Shown here: in pieces, positions 35,383 to 44,503 of the stretch
Position numbering within the stretch: position 1 is the stretch's first letter
Layout of the letters: each line of letters starts with the position of its first letter
DNA from: Verrucomicrobiia bacterium
Lineage (GTDB): Bacteria; Verrucomicrobiota; Verrucomicrobiia; Limisphaerales; JAEYXS01
DNA length: 64,000 nt
Direction of reading: 5' to 3'
Assembly (NCBI GenBank): GCA_036405135.1
Contig: DASWYF010000018.1
Coordinates: 1-64,000, forward strand
The notes under the pieces: model-generated
What the model saw: only the letters and a program-made list of their open reading frames with translations
Database searches by the model: none
What the model was told of the DNA's origin: nothing
Position numbers and translations under genes: made by a program

Positions 35383-36507
35383 ATGTTGAAACCTGCCCGT
35401 TCCCTGTTTTTCGCGTTGCCGCTCGTCGCGGTCACCGGTCTGGTCCTGACCGGGTGCAAGCAATCTGGTGGTGATGCCCCACCGCCGCAACCGCCCACCG
35501 GCGTGATCTTCGGCAAGCCCGTCATCGAAGCTGTGGAAGATACCGTCACTGCCGTCGGTTCCATCGAGGCCAATGAACGCGTCGAGATCAAGCCGGAGGT
35601 GTCCGGCCTCATCCAGACCATCCTCTTCAAAGAAGGTGATTTGGTGAAGAAAGGCGCGAAACTGTTCGAGCTGGATTCCAGCAAGGAAGCCGCGCAAGTC
35701 GCCCAGGTGAAGGCTGAGGAAGACCTCGCCCGCCAAAACGCTGATCGCGCCAAACAACTCGCGGGCACGAAGGCCATCTCCCAACAGGAAGTGGACCAAC
35801 TCGCCAGCCAGGTGAATGTGCGCAAGGCCACGCGTCAGGTGGAGGAAGAACGCCTCGCCGATCGCGTACTTTACGCGCCGTTTGATAGCATCGCCGGTCC
35901 GCGCATGGTGAGCTTGGGGCAATTCGTCAACGCAGGTGGCACTCTCGTCACGCTCGTGGATCTCTCCAAGGTGAAGATCACCTTCCGCATCCCGGAACGC
36001 CAGCTCGCTCATGTGAAAGTGGGACAGGAAGCACGCGTCCGCGTGGGTGCATATGGTGACAAGGTGTTCACCGGCAAGGTGGATCTCATCAATCCCGAAG
36101 TCGATGCCACCACGCGCACGGCGCAGATCCGTTTGCTCGCGGAGAATGCAGAAGGCTTGCTCAAGCCCGGCATGTTCGCCCGTGTGGAACTGGTCACAGG
36201 CCGTCGCGATAATGGCGTGGTCATTCCGGAAGGCGCACTCGTCGCCGGTCTGGAATCCTTTTCCGTCTATGTCGTCACCAATGGCACGGCTCGCGTGCAA
36301 CCGGTGAAACTCGGTGTGCGCATGCCCGGCAAGGTGGAGATCGCCTCCGGCCTCGTCGTCACGCAAGAGATCGTCGTAAGCGGCACCCAGAAACTTGTTG
36401 ATGGTGCCAACGTGGTGCACAGCCCGGATGCTCCGGCGGAAGGCACCAATGCCCCTGCAACGGCTCCGGCTGCTGCTCCTGCCACCAATTCCCCGGCTGC
36501 CAAATAA
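35383..36507 (+). CDS. RND efflux periplasmic adaptor (membrane fusion protein)
   Basis: A 374-residue HlyD/AcrA-type adaptor with lipobox VLTGC (Cys25). The lipoyl half-motifs flank a short coiled-coil hairpin (VEIKPEVSGLIQTILFKEGDLVKKG; then KEAAQVAQVKAEEDLARQ and ISQQEVDQLASQVNVRKA), followed by the beta-barrel segment ITFRIPERQLAHVKVGQEARVRVGAY and RTAQIRLLAENAEGLLKPGMFARVEL. The C-terminal ~25 residues are Ala/Pro/Thr-rich and probably disordered. The start at 35383 (ATG) is preferred to a TTG 21 bases upstream because it begins the signal peptide. It bridges the pump and the outer-membrane channel. Confidence 0.92.
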   Translation: MLKPARSLFFALPLVAVTGLVLTGCKQSGGDAPPPQPPTGVIFGKPVIEAVEDTVTAVGSIEANERVEIKPEVSGLIQTILFKEGDLVKKGAKLFELDSSKEAAQVAQVKAEEDLARQNADRAKQLAGTKAISQQEVDQLASQVNVRKATRQVEEERLADRVLYAPFDSIAGPRMVSLGQFVNAGGTLVTLVDLSKVKITFRIPERQLAHVKVGQEARVRVGAYGDKVFTGKVDLINPEVDATTRTAQIRLLAENAEGLLKPGMFARVELVTGRRDNGVVIPEGALVAGLESFSVYVVTNGTARVQPVKLGVRMPGKVEIASGLVVTQEIVVSGTQKLVDGANVVHSPDAPAEGTNAPATAPAAAPATNSPAAK

Positions 36508-36516
36508 CTTTGTCGT

Positions 36517-39500
36517 ATGTCACTGCCTGAACTTTGTATCCGTCGGCCGATCTTCGCGTGGATGCTCAATCTCTTGATTGTGCTCTTCGGCGTGGTCGGT
36601 TACCTGCGCCTCCCGGTGCGCGAATTGCCTGACGTGGATCCGCCGATCGTCACCATCACCACGGTTTATCGTGGTGCGAGCGCCGAGGTCATGGAATCCG
36701 AGGTCACCGAGCGTATCGAGCAGGAGGTCAACACGATCCCCGGCATCAAGACGCTCACCTCCATCTCCCGTGAAGAGGTCAGCATCATCACGGTGCGTTT
36801 CGAGCTGGACCGCCAGGTGGACGTGGCCGCACAAGATGTTCGCGACCGTATCGCCCGCTCGCGCCAGTTGATGCCGGAAGACATCGAGGAGCCGATCATC
36901 GCGAAGCAGGACGCCAATGCGCAGGAAGTTCTCTGGATAGCCCTATATAGCGACCGTTATTCCACGCTGGAGCTGACGGAAATCGGCGAACGCCAGTTCA
37001 AGGACCGTCTGCAAACGCTGCCCGGTGTGGGTGGTGTGAACTTCGGCGGGGAAAAGCGTCAGGCCATCCGTGTGCGTCTTGATGCAAAGAAGATGGCGGC
37101 CCGCGAAGTGACCGCCTCAGACATCACCCGCCTGTTCCGTGATAACTCCATCGAGCTTCCCTCCGGCCGCCTGGAGAACTACGACCGCGAGATGTCTGTC
37201 CGCACACTCGGCAAATTGAACCGTCCCGAGCAGTTCGAGAAGCTCATCGTGCGCTATCAGAACGGCGCCCCCGTGCGTCTGGCTGAAGTTGCGAAGATAG
37301 AGATGGGCGTGGAAGAAGAGCGTACGATCGCGCGTTACAACCAACGCCCCGCCGTGGGTCTGGGTATCGTGAAGCAATCCGAGGCGAACGCCGTGGAAGT
37401 CGCGGATGCCGTAAAAGCGGAAGTCGAGCGCATCAAGCCCTTCCTGCCAACCGGCGTGGAGACGACCATCGCATACGACTCCTCTACTTTCGTACGCCAG
37501 TCCATCAAAGAGGTGCAGGAAACGATCCTCATCGCCTTTGTGCTGGTGCTCATCATCATGCTCGCGTTCCTGAGGAACTTCCGCTCGACGCTCATCCCGA
37601 TGATCGCCGTGCCGATCTCATTGATCGGCACGTTCATGATCCTCTACGTGCTGAACTACAGCATCAACATCCTCACGCTGCTGGCGATGGTGCTGGCGGT
37701 GGGTGTCGTCGTGGATGACGCGATCGTGGTGTTGGAGAACATCTATCGTCATATCGAAGCCGGTATGACGCCGATGGAGGCAGCGCTGAAAGGCGTGAAG
37801 GAGATCACCACGGCCGTTGTGGCGATCACCATCACACTGGTCGCGGTGTTCCTGCCGATCGCGTTCCAATCCGGTACGACGGGCATTCTGTTCAAGGAAT
37901 TCGCAGTCGCAACGGCGGGTTCCGTCGTCATCTCGGCCTTCGTGGCGCTGACGCTCACCCCTACCCTGTGCGCCCGTATCTTGAAGCATGAGCCCGCTTC
38001 GCATGGCAAGGTGTATAACTTCCTGGAGCGCATGTTCAGTTCGTGGGATCGCGTCTACCACCGTTCACTTGGCTGGGCGGTGAAGCGCAAGTTCCTCGTC
38101 GTGTTCGTGGCCCTGCTCACGCTCTTGGGCACCTACGGCCTCTACACGAAACTGACGAAGGAATTCCTGCCGGATGACGACAAAGGTTACGTGTTCGTGA
38201 TCATGTTCGGCCCGGAAGGCGCGACCAGCGAATACACGGACCAGTTCGTGAAACAGGCCGAGAGGATCGCTAAGGAATATCCCGAGACGGTCGGTATGTT
38301 CTCTGCGGTCGCCCTCGCCCGTGGTGCGCCAGGTGAACCGGACTTCGGCATCATGTTCGTGCAGTTGAAGGATGGAGAACGTAAATCCGCCATCGAGATC
38401 GCACGCCCGGGCGGAATGGGGTCCATGTTCACGCGTTTGATCAGCGAGATCAAAGGCGTGCAGGCGATCACGGTGCTGCCCAAGTCCACCGGTTTCTCGG
38501 CCGAGCAATACCAATTGGTCTTGCAGGGCGGGGACCTGGAACAGCTCGAAGTCGTCGGCAATCAGGTGCGTGCCGAACTGGCTGCGGCTGGCTTCCTTGC
38601 GCAACCGCGCTTGAACCTGAACTTCCAGCAGCCACAGCTCGCGATCAATATCGACCGCGATCTGGCCGCGAATCTCGGCATCAGCGTGCGCGAAGCGTCC
38701 GAAGCCTTGCAGCTCATGTGGGGTGGTCTGGATGTCTCGCGCTACAATCAAAAGGGCAAGGAATACAAGGTCATCGCGCAACTTGAGCGGGAAGGCCGTC
38801 TGGTGCCGGCGAGCTTGGAGGATATCTACCTCCGCTCCAGCAATGGGCAGCTCATCCCTGCTTCCAGCGTGGTGGTGGAGAAGCAGCAAGGCTCGCCGAA
38901 TGCGATCAATCGTTTCGGCCGTCAACGTGCCGTGACCATCGCTGCACAGGTACAAGGCATGTCGCTCGGTGAAGCGGTGGTGAAAACGGAAGAGATCCTC
39001 GCCAAGTCTCTGCCGCCCGGCGTGCAATACCGCTGGGACGGGGAGGCGGACGAGATCAAGTCCGGCACAACGGAGTCCATCCAGGTGCTCATCCTCGCAC
39101 TGCTCATCGTTTACATGGTGCTGGCGGCGCAGTTCGAGAGTTTGCGCCATCCGTTCGTCATCATGCTCGCCCTGCCCCTCGCGCTCTTCGGCGCGTTCGG
39201 CGGCATCTTCCTGCTGAGCATGGTGAACCAATTCGCGGTGATCAAATTCTACGCGCCGCTGGAGGCATTGCCGAAACCGATCGCGTGGCTCACCACGAAT
39301 CTGCCGGAGATCCCCTCCATGACGTTGAATGTGTACAGCCTCATCGGCATCGTGCTGCTGCTGGGACTGGTTACGAAGAACTCCATCTTGCTGGTGGAAT
39401 TCGCGAACCAGAAGATGGAAGAAGGCATGGACGCCGTGAATGCCATGCTTGAGGCCGGTCGCACGCGTTTGCGCCCGATCTTGATGACGGCGTTCTCCAC

Positions 39501-39726
39501 CGTGATCGGCATCTTGCCGGTGGCTATGGGATTGGGTGAAGCATCCGTCAGCCGTCGTCCTCTGGGTGTGGCGGTGGTGGCGGGCATGATCACATCCACC
39601 TTCCTCACGCTCTACATCGTGCCGGTGGTGTATATCCTCATCAGCCCGAAGAAAAAGACCGTGACCAGCAAAGCTGCGACGCCTGTGCAGCCGAGTCCCG
39701 ACGCTTCGCCGGAGGCGTCTGCCTAG
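36517..39726 (+). CDS. RND multidrug efflux pump, HAE1 (AcrB/MexB) family
   Basis: A 1069-residue inner-membrane proton/drug antiporter of normal AcrB-like length. It begins LPELCIRRPIFAWMLNLLIVLFGVVGYLRLPVRELPDVDPP, the standard TM1 and start of the porter domain. TM4 carries GVVVDDAIVVLENIYRHIEAG (~398-418) with the paired Asp residues of the proton relay. The later LLGLVTKNSILLVEFANQ is the TM10 signature with the relay Lys equivalent. The C-terminus is short and Pro/Ala-rich. It starts 9 bases after the adaptor stop. The sequence does not tell which drugs, solvents or metabolites are pumped. Confidence 0.95.
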   Translation: MSLPELCIRRPIFAWMLNLLIVLFGVVGYLRLPVRELPDVDPPIVTITTVYRGASAEVMESEVTERIEQEVNTIPGIKTLTSISREEVSIITVRFELDRQVDVAAQDVRDRIARSRQLMPEDIEEPIIAKQDANAQEVLWIALYSDRYSTLELTEIGERQFKDRLQTLPGVGGVNFGGEKRQAIRVRLDAKKMAAREVTASDITRLFRDNSIELPSGRLENYDREMSVRTLGKLNRPEQFEKLIVRYQNGAPVRLAEVAKIEMGVEEERTIARYNQRPAVGLGIVKQSEANAVEVADAVKAEVERIKPFLPTGVETTIAYDSSTFVRQSIKEVQETILIAFVLVLIIMLAFLRNFRSTLIPMIAVPISLIGTFMILYVLNYSINILTLLAMVLAVGVVVDDAIVVLENIYRHIEAGMTPMEAALKGVKEITTAVVAITITLVAVFLPIAFQSGTTGILFKEFAVATAGSVVISAFVALTLTPTLCARILKHEPASHGKVYNFLERMFSSWDRVYHRSLGWAVKRKFLVVFVALLTLLGTYGLYTKLTKEFLPDDDKGYVFVIMFGPEGATSEYTDQFVKQAERIAKEYPETVGMFSAVALARGAPGEPDFGIMFVQLKDGERKSAIEIARPGGMGSMFTRLISEIKGVQAITVLPKSTGFSAEQYQLVLQGGDLEQLEVVGNQVRAELAAAGFLAQPRLNLNFQQPQLAINIDRDLAANLGISVREASEALQLMWGGLDVSRYNQKGKEYKVIAQLEREGRLVPASLEDIYLRSSNGQLIPASSVVVEKQQGSPNAINRFGRQRAVTIAAQVQGMSLGEAVVKTEEILAKSLPPGVQYRWDGEADEIKSGTTESIQVLILALLIVYMVLAAQFESLRHPFVIMLALPLALFGAFGGIFLLSMVNQFAVIKFYAPLEALPKPIAWLTTNLPEIPSMTLNVYSLIGIVLLLGLVTKNSILLVEFANQKMEEGMDAVNAMLEAGRTRLRPILMTAFSTVIGILPVAMGLGEASVSRRPLGVAVVAGMITSTFLTLYIVPVVYILISPKKKTVTSKAATPVQPSPDASPEASA

Positions 39727-39751
39727 CACTTATAAAGCATATAATCAGAAG

Positions 39752-39790
39752 CGGCGGCCAAGATCAGTCCTGGCCGCCGTTTTAGTTTTT
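39752..39790 (+). terminator. Intrinsic terminator of the efflux operon
   Basis: A 9-bp perfect GC-rich stem (CGGCGGCCA 39752-39760, TGGCCGCCG 39771-39779) with a 10-nt loop is followed by TTTTAGTTTTT. It lies 26 bases after the pump stop codon. Confidence 0.9.
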
Positions 39791-40050
39791 AGAATAGAAA
39801 TTATTGTTTAGTTCCTCAGGCTTAACGACATCCCCGGAAAGATTGTCCAGCAGGTTGTAAGTGCAGCCGGGCAGAAACCCACATCAACCTTCTCAAAACA
39901 CACGTTACCAGGCATTTGCGGGGCATTCAAAATTTGCCCCGGGGTGTCCAATTTGGTTACATAGGCATTTTGGGTGATTAAGGGGATTGCGGGTTGCGCC
40001 AAATAAAAAACAGGTATTAACTGCAACCAACCCAAAGCACCGGTGTTATT
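39791..40050. other. Gap after the efflux terminator
   Basis: No supported gene. A 75-residue minus-strand frame (39808-40035) has no recognisable domain, no ribosome-binding site and atypical composition, so it is not called. Confidence 0.45.
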
Positions 40051-40551
40051 ATGAGTTTCTCATTTGATCTTGATACCTCCCGCCGGACAGCCTACTTCAC
40101 TGGCCAAGGCTGCTGCGACTATGTGGACTTCTGCGTGGCCCTCAACGGCTTGCTGAATCACCCGCTTTACCAAGCAGGTATGACGATAGTCTGGGACTGG
40201 CAGCGTTGCGAGATACTTCTAGCCAATACACAAATCTGCTCGCTCGTGGAGACGATGACGCGGAATGCCGGTGCAGATCAGACGCATCGCGTGGCGATCA
40301 TCACCAGTATCCCGACCCATTCATCGGCCGTTACATTTCAGAAGTATATCGAAGCGATGTCGTCAAGCTACCGGGCGATGCTGTTCACGAGTCTGGAGCA
40401 GGCGTCCCATTGGATCAATGCATCTTCGGGAAGCAGTTTCAACGAAGCGAGTTTTGCCGGGATGTCGCAACCGCCTGGAGCCACGGCTTTCTTCAAGGTC
40501 AAAGCACCCGCCCCCCGTCACGGCAACAGTATGCAGTGGAAATCGCTGTGA
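40051..40551 (+). CDS. SpoIIAA-like (STAS/Sec14-fold) hypothetical protein
   Basis: A 166-residue protein. The pattern is an N-terminal beta-hairpin (MSFSFDLDTSRRTAYFTGQG), helix CDYVDFCVALNGLLNHP, strand TIVWDWQRCEILLANTQICSLVETM, then RVAIITSIPTHSSAVTFQKYIEAMSSSYRAMLFTSLEQASHWI. This alternation and the final LF.SLE.A..WI helix match single-domain SpoIIAA-like proteins that measure or relay state in bacterial cells; the exact role is unknown. The last ~35 residues are probably disordered. It stands alone, convergent with the pyrophosphatase gene. Confidence 0.5.
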   Translation: MSFSFDLDTSRRTAYFTGQGCCDYVDFCVALNGLLNHPLYQAGMTIVWDWQRCEILLANTQICSLVETMTRNAGADQTHRVAIITSIPTHSSAVTFQKYIEAMSSSYRAMLFTSLEQASHWINASSGSSFNEASFAGMSQPPGATAFFKVKAPAPRHGNSMQWKSL

Positions 40552-40652
40552 ACCAGTTCCGAGACTGATCGGGACCGATGTCGCCTGTAAGGCCCCATTA
40601 ACCCGAAGCCAGGGCATCGGCAGGCTTCTGTTGTTTCTTCAAGATCGCGTCT

Positions 40653-43124
40653 TTATTCCAACTTATCATCCGGTGCGCCGATGACCATTTCGCCCTCTGT
40701 CCCCATATCTGCTTCCGGGATGCGCATGTTGTAGAAGGAGCGATAAACAAAGAATAGCGCCACGAGGAAGAACACGATGCCGATGCCGTATTTGAGCGTT
40801 TGATTCTGCATGGTCACGGCGATCTCCACGGCGAGCAGACCGAAGAGCGTGGTGAATTTGATGACGGGATTGAGTGAGACGGAGGAAGTGTCTTTGAAGG
40901 GATCGCCCACGGTATCGCCGACGACGGTGGCGGCGTGGAGCTCCGTGCCTTTCATGCGCAGGTCCACTTCTACGATCTTCTTGGCGTTATCCCAAGCGCC
41001 ACCTGCATTCGCCATGAAAACGGCTTGGAACAGGCCGAAGAAGGCCATCGCGACCAAATAACTGATGAAGAAGTAGGGGCTGAAAAATGGCAGCGCGAGG
41101 GAGAAACAGAAGATGACGATGAAGATGTTCACCATGCCCTTCTGTGCGTAGACGGTGCAAATCTCGACGACCTTCTTGCTGTCCGCAATGGAGGCGGTGG
41201 TGGCATCGAGCTTCATGTTTTCTTTGATGAAGACGACGGCACGATAGGCACCGGTGACGACGGCTTGCGTGGATGCGCCGGTGAACCAGTAGATGACGGA
41301 GCCGCCCATGAGGAGGCCCAGGATGATCTCGGGCTGCACGAGGCTGAGGCGCGGCACGACGTTTCCGTAGAGTTGCTCAAGTAAAAGGATGATGCCGAAG
41401 ACCATGGTGGTGGCGCCCACCACCGCTGTGCCGATGAGCACGGGCTTGGCAGTGGCCTTGAAGGTGTTCCCTGCTCCATCACCTTTTTCCAATTGATGCT
41501 TCGCGCCCTCGAAATCAGGAGTGAAGCCGAAGTTCTTTTTGATCTCATCCGCGATGCCCGGTTGCGCTTCGATCTGGCTGAGTTCGTAGACGGATTGGGC
41601 GTTGTCGGTGACAGGGCCGAAGCTATCCACGGCGATGGTCACGGGGCCCATGCCGAGGAAGCCAAACGCGACGAGGCCGAAGGCGAAGATGGGCGCAGCG
41701 AAGGCGTATTTCTCCGGCATCATACCAAGCATGGCGTGATGTTGTGACATGAGGTAGGCAACAAACATCAGAGCAAGGATGACAAGACCGGTCCAGAAGG
41801 CGGAGAAGTTACCGGCAACAAAACCGGAGAGGACATTGAGCGAAGCACCGCCGTGATGAGAGGCGTTCGTGACTTCTTTCACGTGCTTCGAGTGAGTGCT
41901 GGTGAAGATCTTGGTGAACTCGGGAATCACCGCCCCGGCAATAGTGCCGCAACTGATGATGACGGAGAGCACCCACCAGAGCTCTTCGAATCCGGCGAGT
42001 TTGCTGAGCAAAAGCCAGCTCGCAGCGAACGTCACCACGATGGAGACGATGGAGGTGATCCAGACGAGGCTGGTGAGCGGGGCTTCGAAATCGAAATCTT
42101 TTTGCGTGCTGAATTTTGAATGGCTTAAGCGGTCGTTCACGAAATAAGAGACGAGCGAGGTGATCACCATGAGGATGCGCATGGCGAAGAGCCAGATGAT
42201 GAGCGTGCCGCAGATGGCGGGCGCGGCGACCAAAGCCAGAGCCAGGAAGGCGATGAGGGCAACGCCGGTGACGCCGTAGGTCTCGAAACCATCGGCGGTG
42301 GGACCGACGCTATCACCTGCGTTATCACCGGTGCAATCGGCGATGACGCCGGGATTTTTCGGATCATCTTCAGGGAGTTTGAAGACGATCTTCATGAGGT
42401 CGGCACCGATGTCTGCGATCTTCGTGAAGATGCCGCCGCAAATTCTGAGTGCGCTGGCGCCGAGGGATTCGCCGATGGCGAAGCCGATGAAGCAGGCGCC
42501 AACCAAATCTTTCGGCAGGAAGGCGAGGATGCAGATCATGAAGAAGAGTTCCACACTGACGAGCAAGAGTCCGACGCTCATGCCGGATTGCAACGGGATA
42601 TTCAATGTTTGCAGCGCCTTGCCCGTCAGCGCGGAGAAAGCCGCGCGACTGTTCGCCACGGTGTTGATGCGGATGCCGAACCACGCCACTCCGTAAGAGC
42701 CCAAGATGCCGAGAATGGAACAGAACAAGATGAGCAGCACGGCACCAATGCCTTTCTCTTGCAGGAAGAAAAAGTAATAAACCATGCACGCGGCGATGAG
42801 GAGCCAGAGCATGGAGAGGAAGCGGCCTTGCTGGAACAGATACGTTTTACACGTCTCCCAGATGATGTTGGAGACATCGCGCATGCGCGGGTGGACGGGC
42901 AAGGCGTCGATCTGGCGGTATTGTCGCCAACCATAGAATGTAGCGAGCGCACAGACGACGAGTCCGGAGTACAAGATGGCCATGCCGCCGAGCTGGAAGC
43001 CCGGCAAGGGAAAGACGACATCTTGCAGATTGGGGAGATGAATGTCCGCCTCACCGGCAAAACCTTGGATGTTACATCCCAGAATGCCCAGAAGCCCTAG
43101 AAGAGTGATCTTCGTGTTCCGCAT
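40653..43124 (-). CDS. hppA: Membrane-bound proton/sodium-pumping pyrophosphatase
   Basis: An 823-residue integral membrane enzyme that couples PPi hydrolysis to ion export. The core signature is intact near residues 230-285: IGESLGASALRICGGIFTKIADIGADLM, then LPEDDPKNPGVIADCTGDNAGDSVGPTADGFETYGV, whose acidic residues bind Mg-PPi. Later acidic loops DSFGPVTDNAQSVYE and FMANAGGAWDNAKK are also present. GNTFKAT near 551-557 has Lys where K+-dependent forms have Ala, so it is predicted K+-independent and probably proton-pumping. The start at 43124 gives a signal-like first helix. A strong terminator about 180 bases upstream insulates it from earlier minus-strand transcription. Confidence 0.92.
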   Translation of the reverse strand: MRNTKITLLGLLGILGCNIQGFAGEADIHLPNLQDVVFPLPGFQLGGMAILYSGLVVCALATFYGWRQYRQIDALPVHPRMRDVSNIIWETCKTYLFQQGRFLSMLWLLIAACMVYYFFFLQEKGIGAVLLILFCSILGILGSYGVAWFGIRINTVANSRAAFSALTGKALQTLNIPLQSGMSVGLLLVSVELFFMICILAFLPKDLVGACFIGFAIGESLGASALRICGGIFTKIADIGADLMKIVFKLPEDDPKNPGVIADCTGDNAGDSVGPTADGFETYGVTGVALIAFLALALVAAPAICGTLIIWLFAMRILMVITSLVSYFVNDRLSHSKFSTQKDFDFEAPLTSLVWITSIVSIVVTFAASWLLLSKLAGFEELWWVLSVIISCGTIAGAVIPEFTKIFTSTHSKHVKEVTNASHHGGASLNVLSGFVAGNFSAFWTGLVILALMFVAYLMSQHHAMLGMMPEKYAFAAPIFAFGLVAFGFLGMGPVTIAVDSFGPVTDNAQSVYELSQIEAQPGIADEIKKNFGFTPDFEGAKHQLEKGDGAGNTFKATAKPVLIGTAVVGATTMVFGIILLLEQLYGNVVPRLSLVQPEIILGLLMGGSVIYWFTGASTQAVVTGAYRAVVFIKENMKLDATTASIADSKKVVEICTVYAQKGMVNIFIVIFCFSLALPFFSPYFFISYLVAMAFFGLFQAVFMANAGGAWDNAKKIVEVDLRMKGTELHAATVVGDTVGDPFKDTSSVSLNPVIKFTTLFGLLAVEIAVTMQNQTLKYGIGIVFFLVALFFVYRSFYNMRIPEADMGTEGEMVIGAPDDKLE

Positions 43125-43224
43125 AAGGGTGTTACCTGTAGTATGCACCAGAAATGGGATTACGACAATTTTGTTTGGGGAGGAGAACCACGAATGGACA
43201 CCAACAGACACGCGAGATCGAATC

Positions 43225-43272
43225 GACAGGCGGGGGCGCCTGTCCGACCAAAGGCAGGCGAAGGCGCCTGCC
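43225..43272. repeat. Two tandem CAGGCG-N4-CGCCTG hairpins
   Basis: GACAGGCG-GGGG-CGCCTGTC (43225-43244) and GGCAGGCG-AAGG-CGCCTGCC (43253-43272) are two 8-bp perfect hairpins with 4-base loops, eight bases apart. The outermost pairs change while pairing is kept. They lie about 100 bases upstream of the hppA start codon and belong to the hairpin-type repeats common between genes in this window. Confidence 0.7.
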
Positions 43273-43290
43273 CCACTACCATGAGGCTAT

Positions 43291-43331
43291 CGTGAAAAAG
43301 AAACTGGCGGTTGGCTTTCGCCAACCGCCAG
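43291..43331 (-). terminator. Strong intrinsic terminator with GAAA tetraloop
   Basis: A 12-bp perfect stem (43304-43315 with 43320-43331; arm CTGGCGGTTGGC) has a minus-strand GAAA loop and is followed on that strand by TTTCTTTTTCAC. It ends minus-strand transcription coming from above 43331 and lies about 170 bases before the hppA start. Confidence 0.88.
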
Positions 43332-43590
43332 GCAACAACTCAACGTTTAGAAGAACGACGGTTCGAACCCGGCGTCGGAGGTGGGACGTGAGATGGGCCT
43401 TTTAGCGCGCATCGAAGTGATGCGAACGGTAGGTTTGAATACTTCATTCCAGTTGTCAGAATGTTGTATTGCCATCATGGATACTCGTGATAGCACAGGC
43501 CGTACCAACCTCTGGAAACGTTGATTTGGAGGGACTTACAGAGAACTTCCGCTGATTGCCCCTACCCTATGAAAACAGGGTGTCGTTTTT
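43295..43590 (-). ncRNA. Candidate structured RNA upstream of hppA (unidentified)
   Basis: About 295 gene-free bases on the minus strand begin near a TATAAA (43587-43592), contain several hairpins (CCCT/AGGG near 43577-43562; CATTC/GAATG near 43463-43445; CGCATC/GATGCG near 43424-43408; and a GGTTCGAACC palindrome near 43370-43379), and end in a strong GAAA-tetraloop terminator. The sequence does not fit my memory of tmRNA, RNase P RNA, SRP RNA or 6S RNA. It may be an independent small RNA or a long 3' leader/trailer. This is inference from structure only. Confidence 0.35.
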
Positions 43591-43677
43591 TATACAGATC
43601 TCATTCGTGAAACTGGTCGAAATGGACCAATTCCTTATCTGTGAGCGACGTAGAGAGCTGTCTCGAACGTGAAACTG

Positions 43678-44445
43678 TCATTTCTTCAACTTGCGACGGT
43701 CGGGCTTGAAGGTCAGTTGGGGGCGACCTTTGAAGAAGGAGCGCTGGAGGAGGAAGGTGCTTTTGCCGGAAAGCGCGACGGCTTCCACGGTTTCCCATCC
43801 GGTCAGATTCCAGCCAGCGAAGGAGTGGCGGTAGAAGTGCCATGAGTCGCGAGTGTTTGGAGGAGGCCAGAAAATCGCATCGAGCTTTTTCGCCATGATC
43901 GGGTGGAGGTAATCCCAGTCCACATCATCATAAACGATGTGCGGGAGAAAAGGTGTGGCCCGGAGACGGGCGGCCATTTTATCACTGGTGACCTCGAGCT
44001 TCGGCACCACGTAGTCTTCATCCGTATGCAGTAGCAGGAACGGCGGACGATGGAGGATTCGGATGCGGCTTTGATTCGTAAGCGCGATGAGTGCGGCGAG
44101 AAGGTTTGTATCCGTGGCACTCAGCTTCGTGGTGGCGCGATGGAAGAAGTAGAATTCATCGGTCGCGCCGGGCATGAGAACGATGCCTTTCACGACAGTG
44201 TTCGAGCCGAACGAATTCAGGATGAGGGGAGCGAAATTCGTTTCGTTGATCTCGCGCGCGTGTTCGGCGAGGGGCATGACGCGGAGGGCGTCGGGCCAGG
44301 TTTCAGCCGCGTGAAGTGACGGGGTAAAGAGCAGTAGCAATGCAATAAGGCTCAACTGTTGGAAACGTCTTCCAAGTTTTTCACACTTTGGCCTGGTGAA
44401 AAGTTCCTTTCCCGGGGCGAGGGTGGTAGCATTTCCCGTTGGCAT
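43678..44445 (-). CDS. Hypothetical secreted protein
   Basis: A 255-residue protein with a signal peptide (FQQLSLIALLLLFTPSLHAAE) and no recognised domain. It contains FAPLILNSFGSNTVVKGIVLMPGATDEFYFF, RPPFLLLHTDEDYV, HIVYDDVDWDYLHPIMAKKLDAIFWPPPNT and a basic C-terminus (KPDRRKLKK). The ATG at 44445 starts the signal; the longer open frame overlaps the hscB gene end antisense-free but is compositionally odd and rejected. It probably acts in the periplasm. It follows hscB on the same strand, 58 bases after its stop, with a hairpin repeat between. Confidence 0.65.
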   Translation of the reverse strand: MPTGNATTLAPGKELFTRPKCEKLGRRFQQLSLIALLLLFTPSLHAAETWPDALRVMPLAEHAREINETNFAPLILNSFGSNTVVKGIVLMPGATDEFYFFHRATTKLSATDTNLLAALIALTNQSRIRILHRPPFLLLHTDEDYVVPKLEVTSDKMAARLRATPFLPHIVYDDVDWDYLHPIMAKKLDAIFWPPPNTRDSWHFYRHSFAGWNLTGWETVEAVALSGKSTFLLQRSFFKGRPQLTFKPDRRKLKK

Positions 44446-44480
44446 TGCTTTTAACACTGTTTGATTGGCGGATGTTGCTG

Positions 44481-44501
44481 CGGCTCGGAGAGCCGCGCTC
44501 C
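44481..44501. repeat. GCGGCTC-GGA-GAGCCGC hairpin
   Basis: A 7-bp perfect stem (44481-44487 with 44491-44497) followed by GCTCC, just past the hscB stop. It resembles the hairpins at 49961 and 50214 in having palindromic arms followed by a pyrimidine run, and may also act as a weak terminator. Confidence 0.5.
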
Positions 44502-44503
44502 TT

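Noticed and set aside
38065-39729. Long minus-strand open frame (554 codons) opposite the RND pump
   Set aside because: His/Arg/Gln-rich shadow of the pump gene on the other strand, no domain, no upstream signals.
39808-40035. 75-residue minus-strand frame after the efflux operon
   Set aside because: No ribosome site, no domain and not needed to explain the gap; too weak to call.
43360-43395. Possible tRNA or tmRNA T-arm around GGTTCGAACC
   Set aside because: The flanking 5-base stems do not pair on either strand, and no acceptor or anticodon arm is found.
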